In this document: positions 16,524-26,600 of the stretch, piece after piece
How the letters are laid out: the number at the start of each line of letters is the position of its first letter
Position numbering within the stretch: position 1 is the stretch's first letter
Source of the DNA: JBCAWW01 sp039024315
Lineage (GTDB): Bacteria > Bacteroidota > Bacteroidia > J057
Assembly: GCA_039024315.1 (NCBI GenBank)
Contig: JBCCQN010000014.1
Span: 1 to 64,000 of the forward strand
DNA: 64,000 nucleotides
Direction of reading: 5' to 3'
Translations under genes and position numbers: made by a program
Notes under the pieces: generated by a model
What the model saw: the letters and a program-made list of their open reading frames with translations, nothing else
Told to the model about the DNA's origin: nothing
The model's database searches: none

Positions 16524-17471
16524 CTATAGATTGTCGATCACTTCCTTGCATACCCTTTCGCTATAAGTATTGATCTTCCAGTGGCCGGGGCTCCAACCCT
16601 TGAGAAAGCGGTGAAAATCCGCCCAAGCAACGCGATAGAGCGCGCGCCATTCTTTTTCTAGTGCTGCATGGGGCTCTCCCAAGGCTTTTTGCAGATGGCC
16701 AAAATAGGTGTCGAGAATTGGCTCCTCTAGGCGTTCGCACTCTCTTTCGTTGAGACAACTGCCGATAAAGTAAGCTACGTCCTTCATACCGCAGCCCCCA
16801 CCGACGTATTGAAAGTCAACCCCCGCTACCTGACCTTCATTACCAAAGCAAAAGTTGGCCAACTTGGCATCTCCGTGGACAAAGCTTTGGTGCTCACAAT
16901 GATTGAGTTTGGCATCAATGGCGGCGGCGGCTTCCTGTAATCTTTGGTCCGCCAACACTTCTAGCTCCTGCGGGCGAGTCTCCAAATGCCAGTAGGTACC
17001 GACTGCCCAAAGTCCTTGAGGGGCTTGGCCCAAATAGCTAGCATGAAACTGGGCTAACCAAGCGAGGCAGCTAGAAATTTCTTCCCATTTGAGCGAGCGC
17101 TTGCGCAGAGGGAAACCGGCATCGTCTAAATCCTCCAAAATCATCAAGACTTCTTCCCCTTGCGTCTCAACAGCAAAACATCGAGGCAGGCGAGCGCTAC
17201 TTTCTCGGCTATAACTTTGGTACCATTTTGTTTCTACTTGGTAAGATTTCAACTTACGCTGATGGCCAATATCGGTATTCCAACCTCGTGGGTGCTGGGT
17301 GTGGGACGGAAGCTGAACGTGTTTTACTACTACACTGTTGACTGCTGCATTTTCTAAGCTTATGCGGAGGATTTTGCCATATCCACTCCAAAGGCTTTGA
17401 ATCATCTCCTTTTCGTAGAGAGCGGAGGCACCCGTGCTTTGCAGAATGATCGATTTGAAATATTCGTTCAT
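16524..17471 (-). CDS. APH-fold small-molecule kinase (ecdysteroid kinase-like)
   Basis: A 315-residue phosphotransferase of the choline/ecdysteroid kinase-like group. Visible motifs: VVVKHVQLP (ATP lysine), VLMILEDLDDAGF, the Brenner loop SFVHGDAKLANFCF (catalytic Asp, metal Asn) and GVDFQYVGGGCGMKDVAYFIGSCL. The VDFQ plus G-rich loop, in place of IDWE, is the mark of the EcKinase/DUF1679-like branch. The substrate is unknown. It is the first gene of a pair with the IMPase-like phosphatase, 2 bases apart. Confidence 0.82.
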   Translation of the reverse strand: MNEYFKSIILQSTGASALYEKEMIQSLWSGYGKILRISLENAAVNSVVVKHVQLPSHTQHPRGWNTDIGHQRKLKSYQVETKWYQSYSRESSARLPRCFAVETQGEEVLMILEDLDDAGFPLRKRSLKWEEISSCLAWLAQFHASYLGQAPQGLWAVGTYWHLETRPQELEVLADQRLQEAAAAIDAKLNHCEHQSFVHGDAKLANFCFGNEGQVAGVDFQYVGGGCGMKDVAYFIGSCLNERECERLEEPILDTYFGHLQKALGEPHAALEKEWRALYRVAWADFHRFLKGWSPGHWKINTYSERVCKEVIDNL

Positions 17472-17534
17472 ATGGCCTCAAAGATAAGAAAGTGTCTTTG
17501 GGGAGTTCCTATTTGCCGGCTGCTTTGTAGCAAA

Positions 17535-17564
17535 AAATTAGCCGTTCCGCGCAGCGGAACGGCT
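17535..17564 (-). terminator. Intrinsic terminator built from the GCGTTC-type palindrome
   Basis: GCCGTTCCGC, loop GCA, GCGGAACGGC (17541-17563) is a perfect 10-bp stem, extended by an A/T pair. On the minus strand it is followed by TAATTTTTT, so it ends the T9SS cargo gene whose stop is at 17591. The stem is itself a member of the dispersed palindrome family. Confidence 0.85.
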
Positions 17565-17590
17565 TTTCTACTATCCCCCCTTTATTTGGT

Positions 17591-18868
17591 CTAGTAGATC
17601 ACCACCTTTTGCGGTGGATTGTGTGAGTTTTCGGTTTCTACACGTACGAGATAGGTTCCCGGCTGCAAATGCGCCACTTCAAGCGTCCATTGGTAGAGGT
17701 CGCTTTGGGTACTCGGTACAGAGATTTTCCGCCCACTCAGGTCAAGTATTTCGATCTGTGTTATTTCTTTTTCGGTTGAGCTGATATGTAGCTGATCTGA
17801 GGTCGGATTGGGATAGAGGCTATAACGGAAGTTATTGGGCTCAACTTTGAGTCTTAAGATCTCAGAGTAGGCAAACTGTCCGTCAAAATCCACTTGCTTG
17901 AGGCGATAGTAGTTGTCCCCATTGACTGGACTACGATCAACGAATTGATAATCAATTTTTTCATTGGTAGTGCCATTGCCTGCGAGGCTACTAATGCTGC
18001 TAAAGTTTTCACCGTCGGTGGAACGCTCAATCACGAAATGGTCATTGTTAAGTTCTGTAGCAGTGGTCCAGTTCAAGACCACCGTCTCGCCACTGACGCG
18101 CCCGTCAAAGCCAACCCACTCCACTGGGAAGCTGTTGGGATCAGTATATGTATCCACCAAACAAGGATTGAAGTTAAGTGAGAACATACGATCTGGTGCA
18201 TCAGACGGGCCATCGTAGGCAGGATCAATGATAATTTTTGCGCGGTACAAAAAGCTTGAGCGATTAAAGTACTCGGCGGTAACCATGTGCTCAGTCGCAT
18301 CTACAGTAATACCAGGTTGGTTATCTACAGTGCGAGCGTCAAATTGTACGATGCCCCCTCCGGGGAACGCATAGTCGAGTTTTGTGTTATTCTCGACAGT
18401 ATAGTTGTCCATAGTGTGAAAAGCGACTGATTCACGTAGGCGATAGTCATCGCCATCTACGTCTACAGCAGTTGCCTTCCAGCCAGGGATGTCTGTTGGC
18501 TGATTGGTATTGGCGTTGACAAAACTGATTTGAAAATCCATGTAGGCGATCCCACCTGAACTTGGCTGAGAGATCACTTCTACTTGCGGCTGGAAAGCAC
18601 TGTCTGTGCCCGTCCAACTCATATCAAGATGCTTAAGGTAAGCGTTAGCGGCGGCTTGGATTTCGATCAAGGCGTCCACGCCATCGAGGACTTGGGTGTA
18701 GCGATAGACAGCGCCGACGGCCTTATCTGTACCGCTTTCTAAGGTGTAGTTGGTAAAGCGAAGCTCTGGCCCATATGAGCATGGGGTTTGCTGCGCTTGT
18801 AAAGACGAAAATGAAATTACAGGTAGTAAAGCAGCGAAAATCAAGTTGAATAATATCTGCTTTTTCAT
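17591..18868 (-). CDS. T9SS type A sorting domain protein
   Basis: A 425-residue exported protein. Signal peptide at 1-25; a beta-rich region with no family I recognise (about 28-245); a fibronectin-like segment (VVLNWTTATELNNDHFVIERSTDGENF...YYRLKQVDFDGQFAYSEI) at about 250-340, a very common pre-sorting module in Bacteroidota; then the sorting domain with YSLYPNPTSDQLHIS, ILDLSGRKI and LQPGTYLVRVET. It would be exported by the type IX system and cleaved by PorU. It is monocistronic, between a strong terminator and a 300-base divergent gap. Confidence 0.87.
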   Translation of the reverse strand: MKKQILFNLIFAALLPVISFSSLQAQQTPCSYGPELRFTNYTLESGTDKAVGAVYRYTQVLDGVDALIEIQAAANAYLKHLDMSWTGTDSAFQPQVEVISQPSSGGIAYMDFQISFVNANTNQPTDIPGWKATAVDVDGDDYRLRESVAFHTMDNYTVENNTKLDYAFPGGGIVQFDARTVDNQPGITVDATEHMVTAEYFNRSSFLYRAKIIIDPAYDGPSDAPDRMFSLNFNPCLVDTYTDPNSFPVEWVGFDGRVSGETVVLNWTTATELNNDHFVIERSTDGENFSSISSLAGNGTTNEKIDYQFVDRSPVNGDNYYRLKQVDFDGQFAYSEILRLKVEPNNFRYSLYPNPTSDQLHISSTEKEITQIEILDLSGRKISVPSTQSDLYQWTLEVAHLQPGTYLVRVETENSHNPPQKVVIY

Positions 18869-19168
18869 AGCTAGGGGTTTGGAGTTTGGTAGTAAAGCTT
18901 AAAAAATGATGTTTGGTATTTGTTATGTTTCCACACTTCAAAGGAACGGATTAATACGTCCTCGGATAAGGAATTACCGCTGAATGGGAGATAATGGATG
19001 ATAATCGGATATTTGGGAGGGCTAAACTATCCAAACTTTATACTTGGAGGCTTTGGCGCGAGGATGTGCATTTTAAAGCGGTAATTATCAGTGAGATATC
19101 GTAAATTTTAAAGGCATAAGCGACTAGCACTCTGTCTGTAACATTACTGTAAGCTCTAAGTCATATTC
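18869..19168. other. Divergent intergenic region
   Basis: 300 bases between a minus-strand cargo gene and the plus-strand response regulator. AT-rich, with no open frame of note and no repeat of the families seen elsewhere. It presumably holds two promoters, but no convincing -33/-7 pair was picked out. Confidence 0.4.
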
Positions 19169-19780
19169 ATGTATCAGCTAAAGATATTGGTGGTCGAAGA
19201 CGATATTTTCATCGCGCAAGACATCAAGGAATGTCTAGAATCCCATGATTATCACGTTACCGATATTGCCTACCACTTTGAGGATGCTTTGGCCTGCCTC
19301 GCCAAAGATTTGCCCGATCTGGTATTGCTCGATATCCATTTGGGCCAAGGGCCTGATGGTATCTCCTTGGCTGAGCAATTGCAAACTGACTACCAGATCC
19401 CTTTTGTCTATTTGACTTCTTATGCAGACCGAGCTACGCTCGAAAGAGTCAAACCCACTAGGCCGCTCGCCTATATCCTCAAACCCTTTAGCGAAAAAGA
19501 CTTATTTGCCAATATTGAACTCGCCATGTACAAATATGCCGAGCGTTATCAGCCTCCCACTTGGCAAGCCGACTACATCAACCAAAAACTCTCTACGGAC
19601 TTTACCCCCAAGGAAATCGAAGTGCTGCAGGGGATTTTTGCAGGTAAAACCAATCGCCAACTGTGTGAGCAGCACTTTATCAGTACCAATACCATCAAGA
19701 CCCACGTCCGCCGGATCTACAGTAAACTGCAAGTCAATTCTCGGCCTGAGGCCATGGCTTTTTTGCGTCAATCTCTCTAA
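19169..19780 (+). CDS. Response regulator, REC plus LuxR-type HTH
   Basis: A 203-residue NarL-like regulator. The receiver domain (1-120) has the acidic pair Asp11/Asp12, phospho-acceptor Asp55 in LLDIH, the switch YLTSYAD and YILKPFS with the conserved lysine. The C-terminal LuxR domain (about 140-203) reads FTPKEIEVLQGIFAGKTNRQLCEQHFISTNTIKTHVRRIYSKLQ. It lies 11 bases before a histidine kinase gene and is surely its partner. The targets are not known; the genes that follow on the same strand are a T9SS cargo and the PorU sortases. Confidence 0.93.
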   Translation: MYQLKILVVEDDIFIAQDIKECLESHDYHVTDIAYHFEDALACLAKDLPDLVLLDIHLGQGPDGISLAEQLQTDYQIPFVYLTSYADRATLERVKPTRPLAYILKPFSEKDLFANIELAMYKYAERYQPPTWQADYINQKLSTDFTPKEIEVLQGIFAGKTNRQLCEQHFISTNTIKTHVRRIYSKLQVNSRPEAMAFLRQSL

Positions 19781-19791
19781 ACTGTGCTTGT

Positions 19792-21876
19792 ATGATTGCC
19801 TATCCTCCCCTAAGTGTAACCGTTTTCTTGCTCTGCAGCTTGCTGCTTAGCTTCGGATCTCATTCAGCGCTCCAAGCTCAATATCGTCTCCCACCAGTAG
19901 ATACCCTTTTATATCAGCTCGAGCATCCCGTCAATGACAGTCTCACCTTCTTGACGCTGGTATTTTTGACCGAGCAGATGCAGTTTCAAAATCCAAGGCA
20001 GGGCTTACGTTATGCCCAACAAGCACTAGCTATGCCGATCGCCGAAGGAGATACTTCACGTCAAATCGAAATTTTGTCTCGCCAAGGGGCCTGCTATTCT
20101 CGTTTGGGGATATATGACAGTGCCAAGATGATTCATCAGCAGGCTTATGTGATGGGATTAGCCTCCGGCGAACGCTTGCACGCAGCCAATCAACTGGCCA
20201 ATATCTCCAATGCCTTCGACGCCCAAAGCCAGTTGGACTCTGCCCTCTTCTACAATGATCAGGCGTTGGCTATTTATACCGAGCTAAAACGCCCGATCTA
20301 CGAAGCCATCGCCTATAACAACCAAGCGATCATCTCTGAAAAACAAGGCAACTACGCCAAGGCCATCGAATCATATCTTGAAGCTCTGACCATATTTGAC
20401 AAGCGGGACTATAAAGCCGGTTCGGCGGCAGTGCTGGCAAACCTGGGTATCATCTATCTGCGGCAAGAAGCCTATCCAGAAGCCATCGATTATTGTCAAC
20501 GTTCTCTAACCCTCAAGCGCGAAATTGAAGATGTATTTGGGATTTCGATCAATCTCAATACGTTAGGAGAGATTTATCTGGCGCTTGATCAGTGCGACTC
20601 GGCCCTGCATTATAGCCTTGAGGCACTTATCATCAAGCAAAAATTGGAAGATCCCCAAGGTCAAGCCGCGGTCCATACTCAGTTAGGGGTGATTTATTTC
20701 GCAGACCAAGCGTTCCGCGAAGCGGAGCACCATCTCAATCAAGGCTACGAATTTGCTGTCCTCGCTCAAGACCAACTCATCCAGGGCAAAGCCGCCCTCA
20801 TGATGGCTCAGTTGCTTCCGATCACCCAGCCCAAGAAGGCGGTGGAGCCCTACCTTGAGGAAGCTTTAGCGATCGCTAGGACTACGGGAGGACGGGAACT
20901 TTTGCGGGAAGTTTATGCCGCCTATTATCAATATTACCGCGCCAGAAAGGACTTCCGAGCTTTCGATTATCAAGATCGCTATCAAACGCTCAGTGATAGC
21001 CTCCGCAATGATTCTATCGTACAGGCATTTACGCGCCAAGAGATGGAGTACAGCTTCGCGCTTGAAAAAAATGAAATCGCTCTCGCCCAGTCGCAAAAAG
21101 AACTAGCCTTTGATCAAGCCATCAAGCGGCAGCAATTGATCGGACTTTTTGCTTTGCTAGGTGCTTTGGCCTTGGGCATTATCTCTCTGCTGCTGTGGCG
21201 CAGTTATCGCCTCAAACAAAAGACCAACCAACAGCTCAACGCCCAAAATGAAACCATCCAGCAAAGCCTCGAAGAGCGAGAAATCCTCCTTAAAGAGATT
21301 CATCATCGCGTCAAAAATAATCTGCAAATCATCTCCTCCCTTTTGGGCCTCCAATCTCGCAGTATCGACGATCCCCTAGCCTTAGAGGCCATCGCCGAAA
21401 GCCGCAATCGAGTCCATTCTATGGCCCTCATCCACCAAAATCTCTATCAGGACGAAAGCCTCATGGAAGTCTCCCTGCCGGATTATATTTCTCAACTGAC
21501 CCAAAGCTTGTTGGAGTCCTATCAGCTTAATACGCAAGAAATAGAACTCAAACAAAATATAGAGGAACTGTCCTTAGATGTAGATTTGCTGATTCCCTTG
21601 GGGCTTATCCTCAATGAGTTGATCAGCAATGCTTTGAAGCACGCCTTCGGCGAACGCCAGCACGGACAGATTGCCATCGAAATCCAATCCCTACCCGAGC
21701 ATCTGCAGGTAAAAGTTGCGGACAATGGACAAGGCCTACCACCGGATTTTGAGCAAAAAGCGCAGCGCTCTTTAGGCTATAAACTGGTCCGTTCCTTTGT
21801 CAAAAAGATGAACGCTAGCCTGCAGATCAATACCCAAGCTGGCACGCAAATCGACATGTTGATTCCTCATACCTAA
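19792..21876 (+). CDS. Sensor histidine kinase with TPR sensor domain (HisKA_2 type)
   Basis: 694 residues: N-terminal signal/anchor (10-30), then about nine tetratricopeptide repeats (60-400) outside the cytoplasm, a coiled-coil stretch, one membrane helix (about 446-466, LFALLGALALGIISLLLW), and a kinase core. The phospho-acceptor box is LLKEIHHRVKNNLQIISSLL (His504/505), the HisKA_2/HWE style; the ATPase domain shows NELISNALKHAF and VADNGQGLP. TPR kinases of this layout are frequent in Bacteroidota. It is cotranscribed with the response regulator. The codons for AFREAEH include one copy of the GCGTTCCGCGAAGCGG repeat (20710-20725). Confidence 0.92.
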   Translation: MIAYPPLSVTVFLLCSLLLSFGSHSALQAQYRLPPVDTLLYQLEHPVNDSLTFLTLVFLTEQMQFQNPRQGLRYAQQALAMPIAEGDTSRQIEILSRQGACYSRLGIYDSAKMIHQQAYVMGLASGERLHAANQLANISNAFDAQSQLDSALFYNDQALAIYTELKRPIYEAIAYNNQAIISEKQGNYAKAIESYLEALTIFDKRDYKAGSAAVLANLGIIYLRQEAYPEAIDYCQRSLTLKREIEDVFGISINLNTLGEIYLALDQCDSALHYSLEALIIKQKLEDPQGQAAVHTQLGVIYFADQAFREAEHHLNQGYEFAVLAQDQLIQGKAALMMAQLLPITQPKKAVEPYLEEALAIARTTGGRELLREVYAAYYQYYRARKDFRAFDYQDRYQTLSDSLRNDSIVQAFTRQEMEYSFALEKNEIALAQSQKELAFDQAIKRQQLIGLFALLGALALGIISLLLWRSYRLKQKTNQQLNAQNETIQQSLEEREILLKEIHHRVKNNLQIISSLLGLQSRSIDDPLALEAIAESRNRVHSMALIHQNLYQDESLMEVSLPDYISQLTQSLLESYQLNTQEIELKQNIEELSLDVDLLIPLGLILNELISNALKHAFGERQHGQIAIEIQSLPEHLQVKVADNGQGLPPDFEQKAQRSLGYKLVRSFVKKMNASLQINTQAGTQIDMLIPHT

Positions 21877-21948
21877 ATCACCCTCTAGGGTGACGCGATT
21901 CAAAAATCCGGAGCAGAAATTGGCGCTACGAATAAAAAATGTATCGTC

Positions 21949-23553
21949 ATGAAAACTATTTCTGGCTTCCGGCTGCTCTTTTCTTTGTATCTCGGCCTAT
22001 GTTTTTACACAGCTCCGCTGAACGCTCAGTCTTGGCAGCTACAATCGCCTATCATCCCTCTCGATAGCAACATCAAAGCACAAGATAATTTTGGCATGGG
22101 GGTGGCACTTACGGACTCATTTATGTTGATCGGTAGTCCCAATCATGAGTATGATGAAAATGGGGACAATCGTATGTTTGCCGCAGGGGCCGCTTATATC
22201 TTTCAGCACGACCTTACGGGTATTTTTGCTTTTCAGAAGCTTGCCGCGCCCGATCGGAGTGGGGCCGCAGCTTATGGCCATGAAGTCGCTATGAATGAAA
22301 ATTGGGCGGTCGTGAGTGCCTTTCAATCGCCCTCCAACTCCCTCAATGGGGTGGGACAAGTCTATATCTATGCGCAGGAGGCCGGTGGTTTGTGGGTCTT
22401 GGATACTATTTTGGCTCCCCCCCAAGCGCAGGCGATCATGCAGTTTGGGATCTCAATTTCTCTCTATCAGGATGCCCTCATCATTGGGGCCGCCAGAGAA
22501 AAGCGGGACGCTAATGAGCAAAATGATTTGACTGACGCTGGCGCTGCCTACTATTATGAATACGATGCTGTTCAAGGCTGGCAGTTTGTCCAAAAGCTGG
22601 TGGCTAGCGACCGTAGTGAGGATGCCCGCTTTGGGGTGGGAGTCGCTTTGTACGATAATGTGATTTGCGTAGGAGCCCCAGACCAAACGCTCGATCCCTT
22701 GACCTTTCCGATCATTAAAGGCGGGCAGGTCTATGTATATGAAAAAGATTCGACCAGCGGATTATTTAGCGAAGTCCAAATCCTCAGAGATCAGAGTCCC
22801 CGCTCCTTGGGTGCTTTTGGTACTGATTTGGCGCTTTGGGAAAACGAATTAATGGTAGGAGAAACCAATGAAGGGGAATACCCGACGGGCTCTGTGCCGC
22901 AAGCTGGTATGGTGGAGGTCTACCAGAGAGATGCGACTGGTGTCTGGCAGTATGAGCAAGCTTTGGTACCTCAAGATTTAAATCAAGGTGGCCTCTTTGG
23001 ACGGGTAGATTTGCAGGGCGACTTAGCGATAGTAGGTGCCTATGGCACCGATATTGGGGCGCTACCCACAGATTCGATCAAAGACGGTGGCGCGGCCTAT
23101 GTTTTTGAGCGGATCAATGATCAATGGCAGCAAGTGGACAAATTTGCCCCTAGCGACCGCATGTCCTTCGACAAACTTGGGGATGCCATTGCGATCAATG
23201 GGAGCCAAGTACTAGTCGGTGGGCCTTTTTCTGCGCAAGACGCAGCTTTGTTTGATGCAGGTGAGGCTTGGCTTTACCAGCGAGATTTCCCTTTGACTTT
23301 AGAGCCCCAACGAGCAAAGCTCAAAGCTTGGCCCAATCCTGTGCAAAGCGAGCTCCGACTCGAATGGCCCGAGCAAAGTATACATTCAATCCAATTGTTT
23401 GACCTTTATGGTCAAAGCTATACGGTGGAGCTTGAACATACCGGGCCTCACCGTCTACAACTTTCCCTCGGACACTTGAGCCCAGGGCTTTACTTGCTCA
23501 GCCTCACCAGCCAAGGGGGAGGTAAAGCATATTTACGTCTGCAAAAGCAGTAA
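21949..23553 (+). CDS. FG-GAP (integrin-like) repeat protein with T9SS sorting domain
   Basis: A 534-residue exported protein. After the signal peptide (ending LNAQ), residues about 30-440 form seven FG-GAP-like blades, each with a pattern such as FGMGVALTDSFMLIGSPN, FGVGVALYDNVICVGAPD and LGDAIAINGSQVLVGGPF, followed by a GAAYIF/GQVYVY strand. This predicts an integrin-alpha-type beta-propeller, often an adhesive surface domain. The last about 75 residues are a T9SS sorting domain (LKAWPNPVQSELRLEWP, LFDLYGQS, LSPGLYLLSLTSQGG). It lies 72 bases after the kinase gene and 71 before porU, so it may be in one transcript with them. Confidence 0.88.
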   Translation: MKTISGFRLLFSLYLGLCFYTAPLNAQSWQLQSPIIPLDSNIKAQDNFGMGVALTDSFMLIGSPNHEYDENGDNRMFAAGAAYIFQHDLTGIFAFQKLAAPDRSGAAAYGHEVAMNENWAVVSAFQSPSNSLNGVGQVYIYAQEAGGLWVLDTILAPPQAQAIMQFGISISLYQDALIIGAAREKRDANEQNDLTDAGAAYYYEYDAVQGWQFVQKLVASDRSEDARFGVGVALYDNVICVGAPDQTLDPLTFPIIKGGQVYVYEKDSTSGLFSEVQILRDQSPRSLGAFGTDLALWENELMVGETNEGEYPTGSVPQAGMVEVYQRDATGVWQYEQALVPQDLNQGGLFGRVDLQGDLAIVGAYGTDIGALPTDSIKDGGAAYVFERINDQWQQVDKFAPSDRMSFDKLGDAIAINGSQVLVGGPFSAQDAALFDAGEAWLYQRDFPLTLEPQRAKLKAWPNPVQSELRLEWPEQSIHSIQLFDLYGQSYTVELEHTGPHRLQLSLGHLSPGLYLLSLTSQGGGKAYLRLQKQ

Positions 23554-23624
23554 GAGGGTGCCTTCTTTTTGACTCACTTTTTCAGAGATGAAGCCGCTAA
23601 ATTGTCGTACCAAAAACTCACACC

Positions 23625-26600
23625 ATGCGACTTCATCCACAGCTTTTGCTGTTATTGATTGCTGTACCCCTAGGGCTATCAGCACAAAACATAGCGGATC
23701 ATTCTGTTCTTAGCCAAGGCACTTGGTACAAACTTGGTATCGTCGAAACAGGCCTTTACAAGCTCGATCAAGCTTTTCTCAATGCATTAGGGATCAATAG
23801 TGCGAATATCGATCCTCGCAATATCCAGATCTACGGCAATGGAGGAGGGATGCTGCCTCAGGCCAATAGCCTTGCTGTCCACGACGATCTAGTAGAGAAC
23901 GCAATTTATGTGGCAGGCGAAGCGGATGGTCGTTTTGATGCTGGGGATGAGCTTGTGTTTTATGCGGAAGGGCCGCATCAGTGGGACTATGATATAGAGA
24001 GTAATCAGTTTCGGCACCAATTCAACTTGTACGCGGATACTAATTACTACTTTATCACTGTAGGTACTGAGAGAGGGAAGCGAGTTTCGGAGGCGGCTGC
24101 GCCGAACGATTCCCCTACCTATACTTTAAGCACCAGCAAGGGACTGGCGTTCCACGAACGTGATATAGAAAACCCCATCCATTCCGGCCGCTTTTGGCTA
24201 GGGGAGAAGTTTGACCTTAGCCCAGAAAGAGACTTTGCCCTCTATCTCGGCGATCTGGCCCCTAATGGAGAGATCGAAATTCAAATTCAGCTCAATGCGC
24301 GCTCCGATGTCGCGACCCGATTTCGCATCACGAGTGGAGGTAACTTTCTTGATACCCTCAATTTCAGCAAGGTCGATTATGATAATGCTGATTCTCGCAA
24401 TTATCGGACTCGCCGCAAAAGCTTTAGCGTTTCCCCGACCTTGATTGGTTCAGATGATTCGTTGCGTATCCAAATCCAATATGAAAAAGCCGGCTCGGTG
24501 CGCTCTGAAGGCTGGCTTGATTGGTTTGAGCTGGTCTATGATCGTGAACTAAGCCAAGGCGCAAAAGCTAGCCAGACGTTTGCCCTGACGCAGCAAATTG
24601 GTCCTAGTGAAATCGCAGAATTTAACCTCACTGGTGTCAGTCCCAGTACCAAACTTTGGGATATCACTGATCCAGTGGATATCAAGGCGATCCCTTTTAC
24701 CCTTGCCGCTAGTAATCTTAATGCCAAGCTGGCTACCGAGCAGTATAAACAGCTATTGAGCTTCAATAGCGCCAGTCTGGTACCGGTTTCAGGGGTATCG
24801 GTTGCCAATCAGGACTTGCATGGTTCACCTCTGGTAGATTACATCATCATCACTTATCCGGGCTTTCAGGCGGAAGCCGAACGCTTAGCCCAATTTCATG
24901 AAGATCATTATCAGCGTTCCACGCTAGTGGTAAGCCCCCAAGAGATTTACAATGAATTTTCTAGCGGTAGACCCGATGTAACGGCACTACGCAACTTCAT
25001 TCGCATGTTTTATCGCAGATCAGCAGGCATGTCGCCAGGTTTTGTTTGCCTCTTTGGTGATGGTAGCTATAACTACAAAAAACATGGGGTAGTGGCGGGT
25101 ATTGGGGAGATTAATTATGTACCTACCTATCAGAGTTTTAATTCTTGGGATCCTACCAAATCCTACGTCAGCGATGACTTTTATGGTATCCTAGAAGAGC
25201 ATGAAGGTATTTGGGGCGAAGGTAGCGGGCGGCTGGGAGACGCTAGCGTACAAGTCAATACCATAGATGTAGCGATCGGTCGATTGCCCGTGATTTCCTT
25301 GCTGGAGGCAGAACAGTTGGTTGATAAAATCATCCGCTATGCTACTAATCCTGACGGACTCGGCTATGGCGCCTGGCGCAATCGAATCCTATTAGTAGCT
25401 GATCATAAGCCGGGCGAACGCGCTGACCACTTGGAGCAAGCAGATGGCTACAGTAGCCGGATCAACCAAGCCAATGCTTGTATCAATCTGGACAAAATTT
25501 TTATGGACAATTACCCAATGGAAATCACGGCGGGAAAATCTCGTTTTCCAGAAGGTAGAGAAGCCTTGTTGACGGCCTTGGACCGAGGAAGCTTAATCGT
25601 CAACTACACCGGCCATGGAGGGGAGTTTGCTTGGTCAAATTCGAGGATACTGGAAAACAGTGATATTGGCAATATGCTCAATACGGATAAGCTACCTGCT
25701 GTCATCACGGCTACCTGTGAGTTTGGGCGCTTCGACAATCCTGATCTTCGCTCTGGCGCGGAATTGATGGTCCTCGAACCAGCAGTTGGCGCCATTGCTA
25801 TGTTTACCACGGTGCGTTTAGTCTTTTCGGGACCTAACGAAACCCTCAATCGTAACTTTTACAATCATGCACTCAGCTATGATGAGGATAAAAATCGGAT
25901 GCCCACGATCGGTGAGATCATGATGAAAACCAAAAATGAGACTTTTAAAGGAGGCCCCTTTACCAATCTTAACTCTCGCAATTTCACCCTCTTAGGAGAT
26001 CCCGGGCTGATATTAAATTATCCTCAATTGAAAGCAAAAGTCACGCATATCAATGGTTTAGATGTACAAGCTGCTGGAGTCGATACTTTACGCTCCCTCA
26101 GCCGCATTCAAGTGAGTGGAATCATCGAGGACGCGGCCGGCAACCCTATGCCAAATTATGAGGGAGAGATGGCAGTAACTGTTTTTGATAAGCCGAGTCG
26201 TTTTGTCACCCGACTTTATCCGGTTACTTTTTTCTGGCAAAAAAATCGCCTTTTCAATGGCAGTGTCAGCGTCGAAAAAGGAGCCTTTAGCTTTGAATTC
26301 GTGGTGCCAATTGATATTTCCTATGATGAGGGCTTAGGGAAGATCAGCCTATATTTTCACAATACAGAGATGGATGGTACGGGCTGCTTTAAGCAACTCA
26401 ATATCGGAGGCACCGCCGCCAATGCTGTCGTGGATAATGAAGGGCCACAGGTCAAGCTCTTTCTCAATGACCATCATTGGCAGGATGGAGGGATTACCGG
26501 TAGCGAACCCTATCTTTATGCAGAGGTCTTTGATGAAAGTGGCATCAATACCGCAGGCGTAGGGATTGGGCATGAGATAACCGCCACTTTAGACGAGGAA

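Noticed and set aside
21878..21893. TCACCCT/AGGGTGA hairpin after the histidine kinase gene as a terminator
   Set aside because: The loop would be only 2 bases and no T-run follows.
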